From an uncultured Eubacterium sp. (lineage in GTDB: Bacteria; Bacillota; Clostridia; Lachnospirales; Lachnospiraceae), in contig CANDJC010000001.1 of assembly GCA_947384955.1 (NCBI GenBank), positions 99,623 to 163,622 on the forward strand: DNA of 64,000 nt, written 5' to 3'. The notes under the pieces are model-generated. The model ran no database searches. It was given only the letters and a program-made list of their open reading frames with translations, and was not told the origin of the DNA. Shown piece after piece: positions 16,880-25,687 of the stretch. Each line of letters begins with the position of its first letter. Position 1 is the first letter of the stretch. Both the position numbers and the translations under genes were made by a program.

Positions 16880-18064
16880 TCAGCTATTCTGGAACCGAAT
16901 ACAGCGAACCATCTCCTCCAGCCGCTGTTCCAGACGGTGCAGCTTCTTCGCCTTTTCAAACCCATTCTGTGCAATCTGCTTACGTTCCTCTTCATGCGCA
17001 AGATAGTATTCGCATTTCTCAATCAGTTCTTCTTCGCTTGAGTAAGTTTCCAAATCCGTGCCAATTTCAAAATATTCCGGTATCTCGCTCTGATAATTAG
17101 TCATCACAAATCCCCCGCAGGCGAGAATATCCCAGATACGCAGAGGCAGGGCAGATTTAATAGACTTTGCGGTCATATTCAGATTAATTCTGCTAAGGCG
17201 GAAAATCTTCGGCATTTCAGAATAAGTACGTGCAAGACCCTTATTATGAATCCGCGGCAGGCCGGACGTATCGCTTCCGGTATAAAGGCTGACGGTAAAA
17301 CGCTCTGACAGTGCCTGAAGCAGTCGCAGCCGTTCCTGTTCTGTGACCTTTGTGCCGATATAAAGGTCTGCAACAACAGCCTGTTCATTCTGTTCATATT
17401 TTTCAGGAAACTGATAAAATCCCGGAAGATATTTTTTGAATTCCGCAGCCAGTTCTCTGCTGATAAGCTCCCGCAGAAAATTATACCCGTAGACTTTCAG
17501 CTGCGCTTCGATGATGCCGTCCAGATACCCGCGCAGATAATCCGGGGGATTTTTCAGCTTGTTATAAGGACATTTTTCCGTATACAAAGAAGCCACAAAC
17601 GAAATATCGCTGCCATATTTTGCCCGGTCGCTATCTGTAATGGTATCGCAGACAGCGGACATGCCTGTGACATCGGCAGCAAGCGGCAGATGAAAAATAC
17701 AGTCTGGATTTTTCGGAGCAAACTCGCGGTACAGTTCATAATCAAATAAGAAAATACGGTTCCAGGGACGGCGGATAGCATCCGAATATAATTCCAGTAC
17801 AGGGCTGTCCACAATCCAGCATGCATAAGGTGTTTTGAAAATACTGCATACTTCAGCCAGTACCGGAAAGAAATTAATGCTGAATACAAAATCATATCGT
17901 GCTGCCTTCAGCGGTTCGCTGACCAGGAGCAGCTGTTCTTTCGGAGTGAGATTTTTATTTTCCATTTCTTCTGTGATTTCGGTAATCTGATAACCGAGTT
18001 TGTTCCAGACAGAGAGAATGGATAATTCGCAGATACTGTTATAGCGGTAAAATAAAATATTCAT
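16880..18064 (-). CDS. CgeB-like glycosyltransferase family 1 protein
   Basis: This 394-aa protein resembles spore-maturation CgeB and related GT-B glycosyltransferases. An N-terminal domain (residues 1 to about 190, with YDFVFSINFFPVLAEVC and YACWIVDSP) precedes the C-terminal glycosyltransferase half. That half has LPLRIWDILACGGFVMTNYQ near residue 315 and a terminal AHEEERKQIAQNGFEKAK helix. The start at 18064 follows AAAGGATG on the minus strand. A close paralogue is at 20462 on the other side of the flagellin gene. The context suggests glycosylation of flagellin or of another surface structure. Confidence 0.8.
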   Translation of the reverse strand: MNILFYRYNSICELSILSVWNKLGYQITEITEEMENKNLTPKEQLLLVSEPLKAARYDFVFSINFFPVLAEVCSIFKTPYACWIVDSPVLELYSDAIRRPWNRIFLFDYELYREFAPKNPDCIFHLPLAADVTGMSAVCDTITDSDRAKYGSDISFVASLYTEKCPYNKLKNPPDYLRGYLDGIIEAQLKVYGYNFLRELISRELAAEFKKYLPGFYQFPEKYEQNEQAVVADLYIGTKVTEQERLRLLQALSERFTVSLYTGSDTSGLPRIHNKGLARTYSEMPKIFRLSRINLNMTAKSIKSALPLRIWDILACGGFVMTNYQSEIPEYFEIGTDLETYSSEEELIEKCEYYLAHEEERKQIAQNGFEKAKKLHRLEQRLEEMVRCIRFQNS

Positions 18065-18130
18065 ATAATCATCCTTTGAGGCAGTTAATTTTTCACAGAA
18101 CCCGGTCTGATAAATATGTGCACAAGGAAA

Positions 18131-18236
18131 GCTGCTGCGTCAGGCTGTGTCTGGCGCAGACATAGCCGGTGCAGCAGCTTTTGCGAAATCTGGCGCTGCG
18201 GCTGTTGTGTACAGAGCTGACAGCGCCAGATTTTCA
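18131..18236 (-). terminator. two hairpins downstream of flagellin gene
   Basis: AATCTGGCGCTG (18187-18198) pairs with CAGCGCCAGATT (18221-18232), and GCTGCTGC (18131) pairs with GCAGCAGC (18171). Both lie just after the flagellin stop on the minus strand, where read-through transcription into the glycosyltransferase gene would be stopped. The T-runs are short, so efficiency is uncertain. Confidence 0.45.
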
Positions 18237-18266
18237 CTTAGCTGTTAATTTTTGGGTAAGAGTGGA

Positions 18267-19043
18267 TTAAGTCCAAAAGTTCTGCATTTTTCGTGCTTCA
18301 TCCTGCATTTTTCGTTTCTGCATCATGATAGAATACGTCTGCAGCGTTTTTTGCTTATTTAATTCAATCGCAGCTTTGCCATAATCAGTATCAGCAATCC
18401 GGCTTCTTGCAGCGCTTGCATTATACGATGCGTAAGAATTAAAGTTAATTGCATGATCCAGCCGGTTTGACTGTGCGCCGCCCTGGCTGCGGATGCTGCT
18501 GACTTTGTTTAAAGCGTTGTCAATTGTACGCAGGTCAAAATTTTTTGTAACATCAAAATCTGCGATTCCCAATGCTTTTAATGTAGAATCAGAATTATTC
18601 TGAATGGTAAAGGAATTGCCGTTTCCATCGGATGCAATCTGAAAACCGCCGCTGCGGCTTCCATCTAACAGGTTCATCCTGTTGTACTGCGTCTGCGATG
18701 CAATATCGGTAATGCCCTGTTTCATCTGATTAATTTCATCCTGAATACCCTGCAAATCATCATCCGTCATCAGTGCGCTGTTGGAAGCCTGAAGCGAAAG
18801 CTCACGGATTCTTTGCAGGTAATCTGTTACACCGCTTAACGCTGCATCGGAAATGTTTAAAAGGTCCTTGCCGGACCGGAGGTTATTGGCAGATGTGTTG
18901 TAGCCGGTTACCTGTGTTTTCTGCTTTTCGGAAATAGCAAGCCCGGCTGCATCCTTGGAAGCAGACGTCAGTCTGTTGCCGCTGGCAATCTGTCCGTAAA
19001 GGGAATACGGCGATACGCCGCTGATACCAGAGATACCGCTCAT
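18267..19043 (-). CDS. flagellin, short divergent form
   Basis: This 258-aa flagellin forms the filament or a minor filament subunit. The conserved D0/D1 N-terminal features are present: IASGNRLTSASKDAAGLAI, NLRSGKDLLNISDAALS, and YLQRIRELSLQASN, then QMKQGITDIASQTQYN. The C-terminal helix includes SNRLDHAINFNSYASYNASAA. Both extreme ends differ from the norm: the first residues are MSGISGISGVSPYS instead of MRINxNxxALN, and the last are MQDEARKMQNFWT. No variable central domain is present. The start at 19043 follows AAAGGAGTG. No other filament genes except the FliD-like gene at 23169 are near. Confidence 0.85.
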   Translation of the reverse strand: MSGISGISGVSPYSLYGQIASGNRLTSASKDAAGLAISEKQKTQVTGYNTSANNLRSGKDLLNISDAALSGVTDYLQRIRELSLQASNSALMTDDDLQGIQDEINQMKQGITDIASQTQYNRMNLLDGSRSGGFQIASDGNGNSFTIQNNSDSTLKALGIADFDVTKNFDLRTIDNALNKVSSIRSQGGAQSNRLDHAINFNSYASYNASAARSRIADTDYGKAAIELNKQKTLQTYSIMMQKRKMQDEARKMQNFWT

Positions 19044-19094
19044 AAAATCACTCCTTTCTTTCTTAAAAAAGACAATAATCTTCTATAAATAACA

Positions 19095-19119
19095 TATCGC
19101 GAAAGCAGCGGTTTGTCAA
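19095..19119 (-). promoter_or_regulatory. candidate sigma-28 type promoter for flagellin
   Basis: On the minus strand TTGA, 16 bp, CGATAT precede the gene by about 50 bp. The block AAACCGC...CGATA recurs in front of the FliD-like gene. A sigma-A reading (TTGACA-17-TATGTT) overlaps it, so assignment is tentative. Confidence 0.45.
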
Positions 19120-19278
19120 ACATAAAATGAATAATTTGCCGTCCCTGTTTATTAATGAAATTCTGCAAGCTGAACGATATATGAAATGAGAGAATTATGG
19201 AATGAAAGAATAATGAAATAAGACAATAATGAAATGAAAAAATTATGAAATGAAAGGAAAATATGGCAGGAGGGTGAC

Positions 19279-20448
19279 ATGGCGAGATATCTGCTGTTTC
19301 GGGGACTGATTGACACATTAGATTTGTATACAGATGAATTTGCAAAAATATTTCGGGCGCAGGGGGCGGACTGTCTTGTGCTGGATGCCGGGCGCATGGA
19401 GGAAGAGATGGTGCGGCTGAAGGCATTTCTGCTCCGGCCGGTAACGGCAGCTGTTTCCTTTAACAATATCGGGCTGCATCTGGAGCTGGAAGACGGGCAG
19501 AATATATGGGATGCTTTTCAGATTCCGTTTTGGAATATTTTAATGGACCATCCGTTTCATTATAAAAAGGCGCTGGATACGGCGCCGGAGCAGACGGTTC
19601 TTTTGTGCATGGATAAGAATCATCTGGAATACGTGGCAAGGTTTTTCCCGCATATCAAAAAGACAGAATTTTTCCCGCATGCAGGTATTTCGGTGCGAAA
19701 GAAGGAAGACATTCTGCCGCTTGGGGAACGGAAGATAGACGTGCTGTATGCGGGCGGGCTGTCCAGATATGCTGCTGAGGGCCTGATTCCGGACCTCGGT
19801 AAATTTATGGATTTTGATGCGTTTGCACTTGTAAAACGCGCACTGGAAAGGCTTATTCAGGAGCCGGACAGTACGACAGAGCAGGTGATAGAGCAGTGTT
19901 TAAACCAGATGCAGCCGGTGTATGATGATAAGAGACTGGGGGAAATCATTTCAGGACTGCGTTTTGTGGATTCTTTTGCAGTATCTTTTTACCGGGAGCA
20001 GATGGTGCGGATTCTGGCTGAAAGCGGAATTACGGTAACTGTGTTTGGAGCAGGCTGGGAGAGGTGCGGCTGGGAGCATCCGAATTTTATATATGCCGGA
20101 GAAATACCGCCGCGTCAGATTTTAGAATTAATGAACCAGAGTAAAGTGGTTTTGAATACCATGACCTGGTTTAAGCGAGGGGCGCATGACAGGATTTTTA
20201 ATGGAATGCTTGCCGGGGCAGCAGTCGTAACGGATACCTCGCAGTATTTACAGGAGCATTTTAAGGATGCCAGGGAGCTTCGCGTGTTTTCCCTGAAAGA
20301 GATGCATGCTCTGGCAGACATTGTAAAAGAACTGTTAGCGGATATCGAAGGGGCACAGCAGATGGCTGACTGTGGATATCAGGAAAGCCTGGCGCACCAT
20401 ATGTGGAAAAACAGAATAGACGCGCTGACAGCCGGACAAAAATCTTAG
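19279..20448 (+). CDS. CgeB-like glycosyltransferase
   Basis: This 389-aa protein has the two-part layout of CgeB-type glycosyltransferases: an N-terminal domain with FNNIGLHLELEDGQN and PFWNILMDHPFHY near residue 90, and a C-terminal GT-B half with YAGEIPPRQILELMNQSKV and HDRIFNGMLAGAAVVTD near residue 300. It starts at ATG 19279 after AGGAGGGTG, is divergent from flagellin, and lies 13 bp before a second glycosyltransferase. Together they form a likely two-gene glycosylation operon. Substrate unknown. Confidence 0.75.
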   Translation: MARYLLFRGLIDTLDLYTDEFAKIFRAQGADCLVLDAGRMEEEMVRLKAFLLRPVTAAVSFNNIGLHLELEDGQNIWDAFQIPFWNILMDHPFHYKKALDTAPEQTVLLCMDKNHLEYVARFFPHIKKTEFFPHAGISVRKKEDILPLGERKIDVLYAGGLSRYAAEGLIPDLGKFMDFDAFALVKRALERLIQEPDSTTEQVIEQCLNQMQPVYDDKRLGEIISGLRFVDSFAVSFYREQMVRILAESGITVTVFGAGWERCGWEHPNFIYAGEIPPRQILELMNQSKVVLNTMTWFKRGAHDRIFNGMLAGAAVVTDTSQYLQEHFKDARELRVFSLKEMHALADIVKELLADIEGAQQMADCGYQESLAHHMWKNRIDALTAGQKS

Positions 20449-20461
20449 GAGGACATATTTC

Positions 20462-21643
20462 GTGAAAATTCGACACAGGCAGATTTTAATCTATAAATGG
20501 AAAGCCTATAATTATCTGGACGTGTACCAGACCTTCGTATCCATGGGCTTTCAGGCAGATGTTATCGAGCAGCATCTGCCGTCATATGACGAAGATGAAG
20601 CATTTTCAAAGCGTCTGGCAAAGCTGCTGGAACAGAAAGATTATGATTTTATATTTACAATTAATTATTTTGGCGTAATTTCGGATACTTGTGAAAAGGC
20701 GGGAGTGCCATATGTTTCCTGGTCCTGTGACAGCCCGCTGATAAGCATGTATCATGAATCGGTGTACAACGACTGCAACTACATTTTCCTGTTTGATAAA
20801 AGCAGTTATATGTTTTTTAAGGCAATGGGAGCGGCACATATCTGGCATCTTCCGCTGGCTGTTGATACAGGACGTATTGGTCATATTCTGGCTCAGGCAG
20901 ACGATTTAAAATTATATCAAAATGAAATTTCTCTTGTTGGAAGCCTGTATGAGCGTAATACATATGACAGGATTTTGCCGACACTTCCTCAGTATCTGAG
21001 GGGGTATTTTGACTGTGCGATTGAAGCGCAGATGAATATCAGCGGAGGGAATCTTATTGAGACATTACTGACAGATGACATCTGCCGGGAACTGTCACAG
21101 TATTATCATCTTGAAAAGACAAAACGGTCATTTTCGGACCTGAGGCTGATTTTTGCGACAACTGTGCTGGGGCTGAAAGTGGCAAAGGAACAGAGGCGGA
21201 CCTGTCTTTTGGAACTGGCTAAAAAACATCAGGTTTCCATTTATACAAACAGCAGCACGCAGGACCTGCTGCGGGTAGATTACCGGGGCTCGGTAGATTA
21301 CTGGACACAGATGCCAAAGGTATTTCATGAAAGCCGCATTAATCTGAATCTGACAATACCAAATATTAAGACAGGCATTCCGCTGAGAGTATGGGATGTG
21401 CTCGGCGCGGGCGGATTTTTGATGACAAACTACCAGCCGGAACTGGAGCTGTACTTTGAGCCGGACAGAGATATTGTCATATTTGAGAATAAGCAGGAGC
21501 TGGTAAAAAAAGCAGCTTATTACCTGGAACATGATGATGAGCGGAAAAAAATAGCTGAAAATGGCCATGAAAAAGTAAAGCAGTTCCACAGCTATAAACA
21601 GCGCATGGCAGAAATGATGGAACTGCTGGAAAGCGGAGAATGA
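20462..21643 (+). CDS. CgeB-like glycosyltransferase, paralogue of the 16880 gene
   Basis: This 393-aa protein is co-linear with the minus-strand gene at 16880-18064: both have YDFIFTINYF / VSWSCDSP-type N-terminal blocks, YLRGYFDCAIEAQ, and PLRVWDVLGAGGFLMTNYQ in the GT-B half, and end in a lysine- and glutamate-rich helix. The start is GTG 20462 after TTAGGAGGA, which overlaps the stop of the upstream gene. Paralogues placed on both sides of flagellin suggest duplication around a glycosylation locus. Confidence 0.78.
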   Translation: MKIRHRQILIYKWKAYNYLDVYQTFVSMGFQADVIEQHLPSYDEDEAFSKRLAKLLEQKDYDFIFTINYFGVISDTCEKAGVPYVSWSCDSPLISMYHESVYNDCNYIFLFDKSSYMFFKAMGAAHIWHLPLAVDTGRIGHILAQADDLKLYQNEISLVGSLYERNTYDRILPTLPQYLRGYFDCAIEAQMNISGGNLIETLLTDDICRELSQYYHLEKTKRSFSDLRLIFATTVLGLKVAKEQRRTCLLELAKKHQVSIYTNSSTQDLLRVDYRGSVDYWTQMPKVFHESRINLNLTIPNIKTGIPLRVWDVLGAGGFLMTNYQPELELYFEPDRDIVIFENKQELVKKAAYYLEHDDERKKIAENGHEKVKQFHSYKQRMAEMMELLESGE

Positions 21644-21668
21644 AAACGCAGCAAGGCATTCATTTTCT

Positions 21669-22091
21669 TTAAAGAAGACTTAATATTTCTTCTTCGCTTG
21701 TAGCTGTTACCCTTGCTATCGTAGCGGTTGGTATGCCGCAGGTATGCAGATTTCGGATTGTCTGGTCCATCTGCTTTTTCTGCCGGGCAATTGTATTTAG
21801 AAGCGTACATAAATAGTCTTCCATTGTTACAGAAGCCGGATAAATCTGCCCCATGACTTTTGAAGTTATGGCAGAATTTTCCGCTGGTGCGGATGTATCA
21901 GGTCCGGACAGCCCCAGCAGCGTGTCAGCGGAAACGTCTAACATCTGACAGAGCCTGACTATGGAATCTTCGGATAATGGAACACGCCCGGTTTCATATT
22001 TTGAAACTGCCGCCGGTTTAATCCCGAGTTCATTTGCGATATCTGCCTGGGATATATTTCGTTCTTTTCGCAGAGCTTTTAACTGGTTCAT
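21669..22091 (-). CDS. XRE-family transcriptional regulator
   Basis: This 140-aa protein has a canonical N-terminal Cro/C1 helix-turn-helix: LKALRKERNISQADIANEL, then KPAAVSKYETGRV and IVRLCQMLDVSADTLLGL within the first 55 residues. A linker and a helical C-terminus (RQKKQMDQTIRNLH) may dimerise or sense a ligand. ATG 22091 is preferred to the upstream in-frame GTG at 22109, which overlaps the AAAGGAA binding site. It is convergent with the glycosyltransferases and divergent from the coiled-coil gene, which it may regulate. Confidence 0.85.
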   Translation of the reverse strand: MNQLKALRKERNISQADIANELGIKPAAVSKYETGRVPLSEDSIVRLCQMLDVSADTLLGLSGPDTSAPAENSAITSKVMGQIYPASVTMEDYLCTLLNTIARQKKQMDQTIRNLHTCGIPTATIARVTATSEEEILSLL

Positions 22092-22259
22092 AGTAAAAAT
22101 TCCTTTCACTGTAAATCTTTATAGGATATGATAGTATAAATAAAATCAGTTGTAAAGCCTGTTTATAAAATATTATTGGAAATTGTAATGCTTTATGCAG
22201 CACCCTGCCTGAACTGTAACAGAGATTTTATACTTGTAATATAATTTTTAATAATCCAA

Positions 22260-22288
22260 TAGACTTTTTTTGTCTGATGTGCTATACT
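22260..22288 (+). promoter_or_regulatory. promoter TAGACT-17-TATACT for the coiled-coil gene
   Basis: Boxes and 17-bp spacing match the promoter at 16485-16513 exactly. It lies 40 bp before the start codon of the repeat protein. Confidence 0.5.
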
Positions 22289-22328
22289 TATCAGAAATAT
22301 AGGACTGACTCAAAAGGAGGATGATTAA

Positions 22329-22853
22329 ATGACAGATCATGAATTACTGCTGGTTATCAGCAGACAGCTGGAAACAACGAACAGCCGCTTTGACAAAGTG
22401 GACGAGCGCCTTGATAAAATGGACGAGCGCTTTGACAAAATAGAGGTCCGCCTCGATAAAATAGAGGTTCGTCTGGATGCAATGGACGAACGTTTTGATA
22501 AAATAGAAGGCCGTCTCGACAAAATAGAAGGCCGTCTCGACAAAATAGAAGACCGTCTCGACAAAGTAGAAGACCGTCTCGACAAAGTAGAAGGCCGTCT
22601 CGACAAAGTGGAAGGCCGTCTCGGCAAAGTAGAAAGCCGTCTCGACAAAATAGAAGTCCGCCTTGACAAAGCAGAGAATACGTTAGACATCCTGAAATTT
22701 AATCAGGAACATATGGCGGATAAGCTGAAAGGCATTGAAGTAACAATGAATTATAATTATTACAATTTAGACAGCAGAGTCAAAAAATTACAGGAAGATA
22801 TGGATACAGTTGTACAAGTATTAAAAATACATAAACTGATACCTGTTGCATAG
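22329..22853 (+). CDS. coiled-coil protein with heptad tandem repeats, 174 aa
   Basis: Strong start context (AAAGGAGGATGATTAA before ATG) and a promoter mark a real gene. Residues about 20-115 are about 14 units of a 7-residue repeat of the form RLDKIEG/D/V, predicting a long charged coiled coil with Leu and Ile/Val on the hydrophobic face. A non-repetitive C-terminus includes LKFNQEHMADKLKGIEVTMNYNYYNLDS. I do not know the function. Such proteins occur as orphan genes in Clostridia and may act as structural or phage-related tethers. Repeat number could vary by slippage because several units are nearly identical at DNA level. Confidence 0.7.
   Translation: MTDHELLLVISRQLETTNSRFDKVDERLDKMDERFDKIEVRLDKIEVRLDAMDERFDKIEGRLDKIEGRLDKIEDRLDKVEDRLDKVEGRLDKVEGRLGKVESRLDKIEVRLDKAENTLDILKFNQEHMADKLKGIEVTMNYNYYNLDSRVKKLQEDMDTVVQVLKIHKLIPVA
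22393..22673 (+). repeat. 21-bp tandem repeats encoding the coiled coil
   Basis: Units of the type GAAGGCCGTCTCGACAAAATA repeat in frame. They are most uniform between about 22500 and 22640, where neighbouring units differ by one or two bases, indicating recent expansion. Confidence 0.75.
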
Positions 22854-23035
22854 CCGGACTCTCCTGCATATAACATCTAAATATGATAAAAACAGAACGA
22901 ATGATAAAACAATAGGGAAAAACCAATGACAAATCATAATTTCTTATCCAGACAAAGCGCAGAGTCCGTCAGCGTCAGGCATTCAGAGGGACTTTGTGCT
23001 TTCTTCATGCATCTGACAAAACCCATTGCATTTGA

Positions 23036-23125
23036 GAAGGCAGACAGTGAACAGATAAAAAACCACGGCATCCGAAAGGCAGACAGTGAACAGATAAAAA
23101 AACCATGGCATCTGAGAATCAGCAG
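23036..23125 (+). repeat. short direct repeats (about 42-bp period) in a gene-poor stretch
   Basis: GGCAGACAGTGAACAGATAA occurs twice with flanking AACCAYGGCATC segments, about 2.5 units in all. A 93-codon frame (22926-23207) crosses it but is composed mostly of the repeat and has no convincing start context. I see no gene in 22854-23168. Confidence 0.5.
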
Positions 23126-23168
23126 TTTCAGACACCACAGTTCATACAAAAATATAATATTTTTTTCA

Positions 23169-24476
23169 TTAACATATCCGATCCACCATCATCCCGGCAT
23201 ACACTGAAGAAATATAAGGACATAAAAAATTCTTAGAAGCATTTGGATTTTTATATGTCACAAGCACCTTGTTCACATAATTCATAGGGTCTAAAGAGGC
23301 TTCATCGGCTTTCCTTCCGACTGCATCTTTAAAGCGGTTTAAAACATCAATGTTCTGGTCTGCGTTTTCTGAAACAACAGACTGTGTAAGCTTTGTCCGG
23401 TCAACAGAAATCATGCCTTTTTTTGAAACAGACAGGCCTAGCGGATTTAAAGCTGAAGAATAAGTTTTTGCAATACTTCCCATATCCTTTAACAGCTTTT
23501 CGTTAGACAGCTGCGGCTCAGAATGATTTTCAGCAACTCTTAAAATAGAATTAAACGAATTAACCAGCGACTGGATATCATCGGTAACTGCTTCAGAACC
23601 CGGTTTGAATCCGATTTTAACAGGTTCGTTTTTTGGCGTAACGTCATGAAGCTCTACTGCGAAAGTATTGTTAATCGTAAATGTGTTGGAATAAGAGCTG
23701 TGCTTTACACCGTTTAATAAAAACGAGGAATTTTCTGCAGCGGCGGCAACAGCGTCGATTCCAAGAGTCTTCATGGCCTGCTTTGAATCCGGGTCTGCAT
23801 TTGCGACAATCCGAAACAGCGATGATTCTTTAGGGCCGAGCCCGGTCTGGTTTGATTCCAGGCGAAGCGCGGACATATCCTGAGAACCGTTCAGGATATC
23901 TGCTTTTAAACCGATGTGTGCATTATTTACAAGCCGGGAAAGCTTGCGCAGTACATCTTCGTTGGTATCTCCCACGTTGATATTGTACTGAAATTCATAA
24001 GAATTTGAATTCAGATTCAAATCAAAAGAATAGCTGCCTGGCAGGAAATCATATGCATCGCGTTTTAAAAAGCTGCCTATGTTTGTCTGCGGAGAAGCCA
24101 GCTGCTGTACTTCGATTTCAAAACCTTCACTGGCAGTCATAGCAGAACTGTCACCGGTGTATTCTGCCGTTACAGAGTCAGGATTGCTGGATGTGGCGAT
24201 TTTTTTATGAAAAGCCGCACCGATTCCTTCATCGGTTTCTGAAAATGAAGCAACGATGTTTTTAATGCTTCTCGCATTTTCCTTAATATCAATTGCAAAT
24301 TTCTGAACATCCCCAGAGATTTTAATTTTGTACAGAGGAGACTGTTTGTTCAGAAGTTTAATTTTGTTGACAGTTTTACGTAAGTCTTCTTTCCTATGAG
24401 AATCATAACGGGATACCTGTCTGGAACCATAAGTTGTTAAATAATAGTCATAGGCAGAGCCAATTAAAGATGCCAT
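23169..24476 (-). CDS. flagellar hook-associated protein 2 (FliD)-like protein
   Basis: This 435-aa protein resembles FliD, the filament cap that helps flagellin polymerise. Supporting blocks are SEGFEIEVQQLASPQTNIGSF (FliD N-terminal domain), VGDTNEDVLRKLSRLVNN, the flagellin-hook IN-like segment with LRLESNQTGLGP, and the C-terminal VTDDIQSLVNSFNSIL and NPLGLSVSKKGMISVDR stretch. ATG 24476 after GGAGGGGC is chosen; the longer frame upstream has no site and an unrelated sequence. The N-terminus (MASLIGSAYDYYLTTYGSR) is unlike standard FliD, paralleling the odd ends of the flagellin at 18267. Confidence 0.7.
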   Translation of the reverse strand: MASLIGSAYDYYLTTYGSRQVSRYDSHRKEDLRKTVNKIKLLNKQSPLYKIKISGDVQKFAIDIKENARSIKNIVASFSETDEGIGAAFHKKIATSSNPDSVTAEYTGDSSAMTASEGFEIEVQQLASPQTNIGSFLKRDAYDFLPGSYSFDLNLNSNSYEFQYNINVGDTNEDVLRKLSRLVNNAHIGLKADILNGSQDMSALRLESNQTGLGPKESSLFRIVANADPDSKQAMKTLGIDAVAAAAENSSFLLNGVKHSSYSNTFTINNTFAVELHDVTPKNEPVKIGFKPGSEAVTDDIQSLVNSFNSILRVAENHSEPQLSNEKLLKDMGSIAKTYSSALNPLGLSVSKKGMISVDRTKLTQSVVSENADQNIDVLNRFKDAVGRKADEASLDPMNYVNKVLVTYKNPNASKNFLCPYISSVYAGMMVDRIC

Positions 24477-24555
24477 AAAAAAGCCCCTCCTTTCTTCCAT
24501 GAAATTACAGTAAAACTGCATGGGCATGTAAATCCATTTAACATATTTTAAATAT

Positions 24556-24583
24556 TTATCGGAGAAAATTGCGGTTTCGTTTA
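24556..24583 (-). promoter_or_regulatory. candidate sigma-28 promoter for the FliD-like gene
   Basis: On the minus strand TAAA, 17 bp, CCGATAA lie 80 bp before the start codon. The internal GAAACCGC is shared with the region in front of flagellin, supporting a common flagellar sigma factor. Confidence 0.5.
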
Positions 24584-24633
24584 TATCTGGTTTACAAGAA
24601 AAATAAAATCCCGGGAATTTTTTAAGAAAAAGA

Positions 24634-24662
24634 TTGACGGATGCTAAAAATCGTGCTATTCT
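24634..24662 (+). promoter_or_regulatory. sigma-A promoter of rpmG-secE-nusG
   Basis: TTGACG and TATTCT are separated by 17 bp, 77 bp before rpmG. Confidence 0.6.
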
Positions 24663-24738
24663 AAGTACGCGATGGAAGTAGGTCTTTTTTTTATGCCTAA
24701 AATTAAAGAATGAAAAACATTTAATGGAGGTGGAAGTT

Positions 24739-24888
24739 GTGCGCACTAGAATTACATTGGCATGTACAGAATGCAAGCAGCGTAATTACAACATGACGAA
24801 GGACAAGAAGACTCATCCGGATAGAATGGAAACCAAAAAGTATTGCAGATTCTGCAGAAAGCATACTTTACACAAGGAAACCAAATAA
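24739..24888 (+). CDS. rpmG: 50S ribosomal protein L33
   Basis: This 49-aa L33 starts at GTG 24739 after GGAGGTGGAA. It has the zinc-ribbon type cysteine pairs CTEC near the N-terminus and CRFC near the C-terminus, with [19 protein letters not shown] between, ending [10 protein letters not shown]33 directly before secE and nusG is the standard Clostridia order. The four cysteines mark the zinc-binding form rather than the zinc-independent paralogue. Confidence 0.95.
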   Translation: MRTRITLACTECKQRNYNMTKDKKTHPDRMETKKYCRFCRKHTLHKETK

Positions 24889-24918
24889 TTCGGATTGAGC
24901 AAAGGAAGTGACAAGTAA

Positions 24919-25125
24919 ATGGGAAAAGAAAAAGAAATAGAAACCCAAAAGTCAGGCTGGGTGACTGGCCTTAAGGCCGAGTTCGCAAAAATTATCTGGC
25001 CGACAAAAGAACAGCTTGCCAAAGAGACAACAGCCGTTGTCATAGCGTCAGTCATTTTAGGAGTAATTATTGCTCTGCTGGATTTTGTAATCCAGTATGG
25101 TGTTGATTTCCTGGTCGGTTTATAA
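24919..25125 (+). CDS. secE: preprotein translocase subunit SecE
   Basis: A 68-aa single-span subunit of the SecYEG channel. The conserved amphipathic block LKAEFAKIIWPTKEQLAKET precedes one transmembrane helix (VVIASVILGVIIALLDFVIQ). ATG 24919 follows AAAGGAAGTG. Gene order rpmG-secE-nusG and length are typical. Confidence 0.95.
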   Translation: MGKEKEIETQKSGWVTGLKAEFAKIIWPTKEQLAKETTAVVIASVILGVIIALLDFVIQYGVDFLVGL

Positions 25126-25138
25126 GGAGGAGCGATCA

Positions 25139-25654
25139 ATGGCAGAAACAAACTGGTATGTAGTCCATACCTATTCCGGTTATGAGAATAAGGTCAAAGC
25201 GAACATTGACAAGACAATCGAAAACAGACACCTGGAAGACCAGATTCTGGAAGTCAGAGTCCCTTTGCAGGATGTTTTGGAGCTGAAGAACGGCGCAAAA
25301 AAGCAGGTTCAGAAAAAAATGTTTCCGGGATATGTGCTCATTAATATGGTTATGAATGATGACACTTGGTATGTTGTCAGAAATACCAGGGGAGTGACCG
25401 GATTTGTTGGTCCGGGCTCAAAGCCGGTGCCGCTTACGGAAGCAGAGATGAAGCCGTTAGGAATCCGAACGGAAGAACTGGTGGTGGATTTTGACGAAGG
25501 AGATACTGTAACTGTAACAGGCGGTGTCTGGAAAGATACCATTGGCGTGATTCAGAGTATGAACCACAGTAAACAGATTGTAACGATTAATGTCGATTTA
25601 TTCGGCCGCGAAACGCCGGTAGAAATAAGTTTCGCAGAAGTAAAGAAGTTATAG
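25139..25654 (+). CDS. nusG: transcription termination/antitermination protein NusG
   Basis: This 171-aa NusG binds RNA polymerase and influences pausing and coupling with ribosomes. The NGN domain begins NWYVVHTYSGYENKVKANI and includes KKMFPGYVLI and RNTRGVTGFVG. The C-terminal KOW domain begins near residue 120 (EGDTVTVTGGVWKDTIGVI). ATG 25139 after AAGGAGGAG is chosen; the longer frame overlapping secE is not used. Confidence 0.96.
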   Translation: MAETNWYVVHTYSGYENKVKANIDKTIENRHLEDQILEVRVPLQDVLELKNGAKKQVQKKMFPGYVLINMVMNDDTWYVVRNTRGVTGFVGPGSKPVPLTEAEMKPLGIRTEELVVDFDEGDTVTVTGGVWKDTIGVIQSMNHSKQIVTINVDLFGRETPVEISFAEVKKL

Positions 25655-25687
25655 ACAAGCTATCATATTGTTTAGGAGGCGACCAAA

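Noticed and set aside
22337-22690. 117-codon ORF antisense to the coiled-coil gene
   Set aside because: Its Ser-Arg repeats are the mirror of the 21-bp repeats of the plus-strand gene, which has a promoter and binding site.
22926-23207. 93-codon ORF downstream of the coiled-coil gene
   Set aside because: It is built mostly from short direct repeats, has no clear ribosome binding site, and shows no recognisable protein features.
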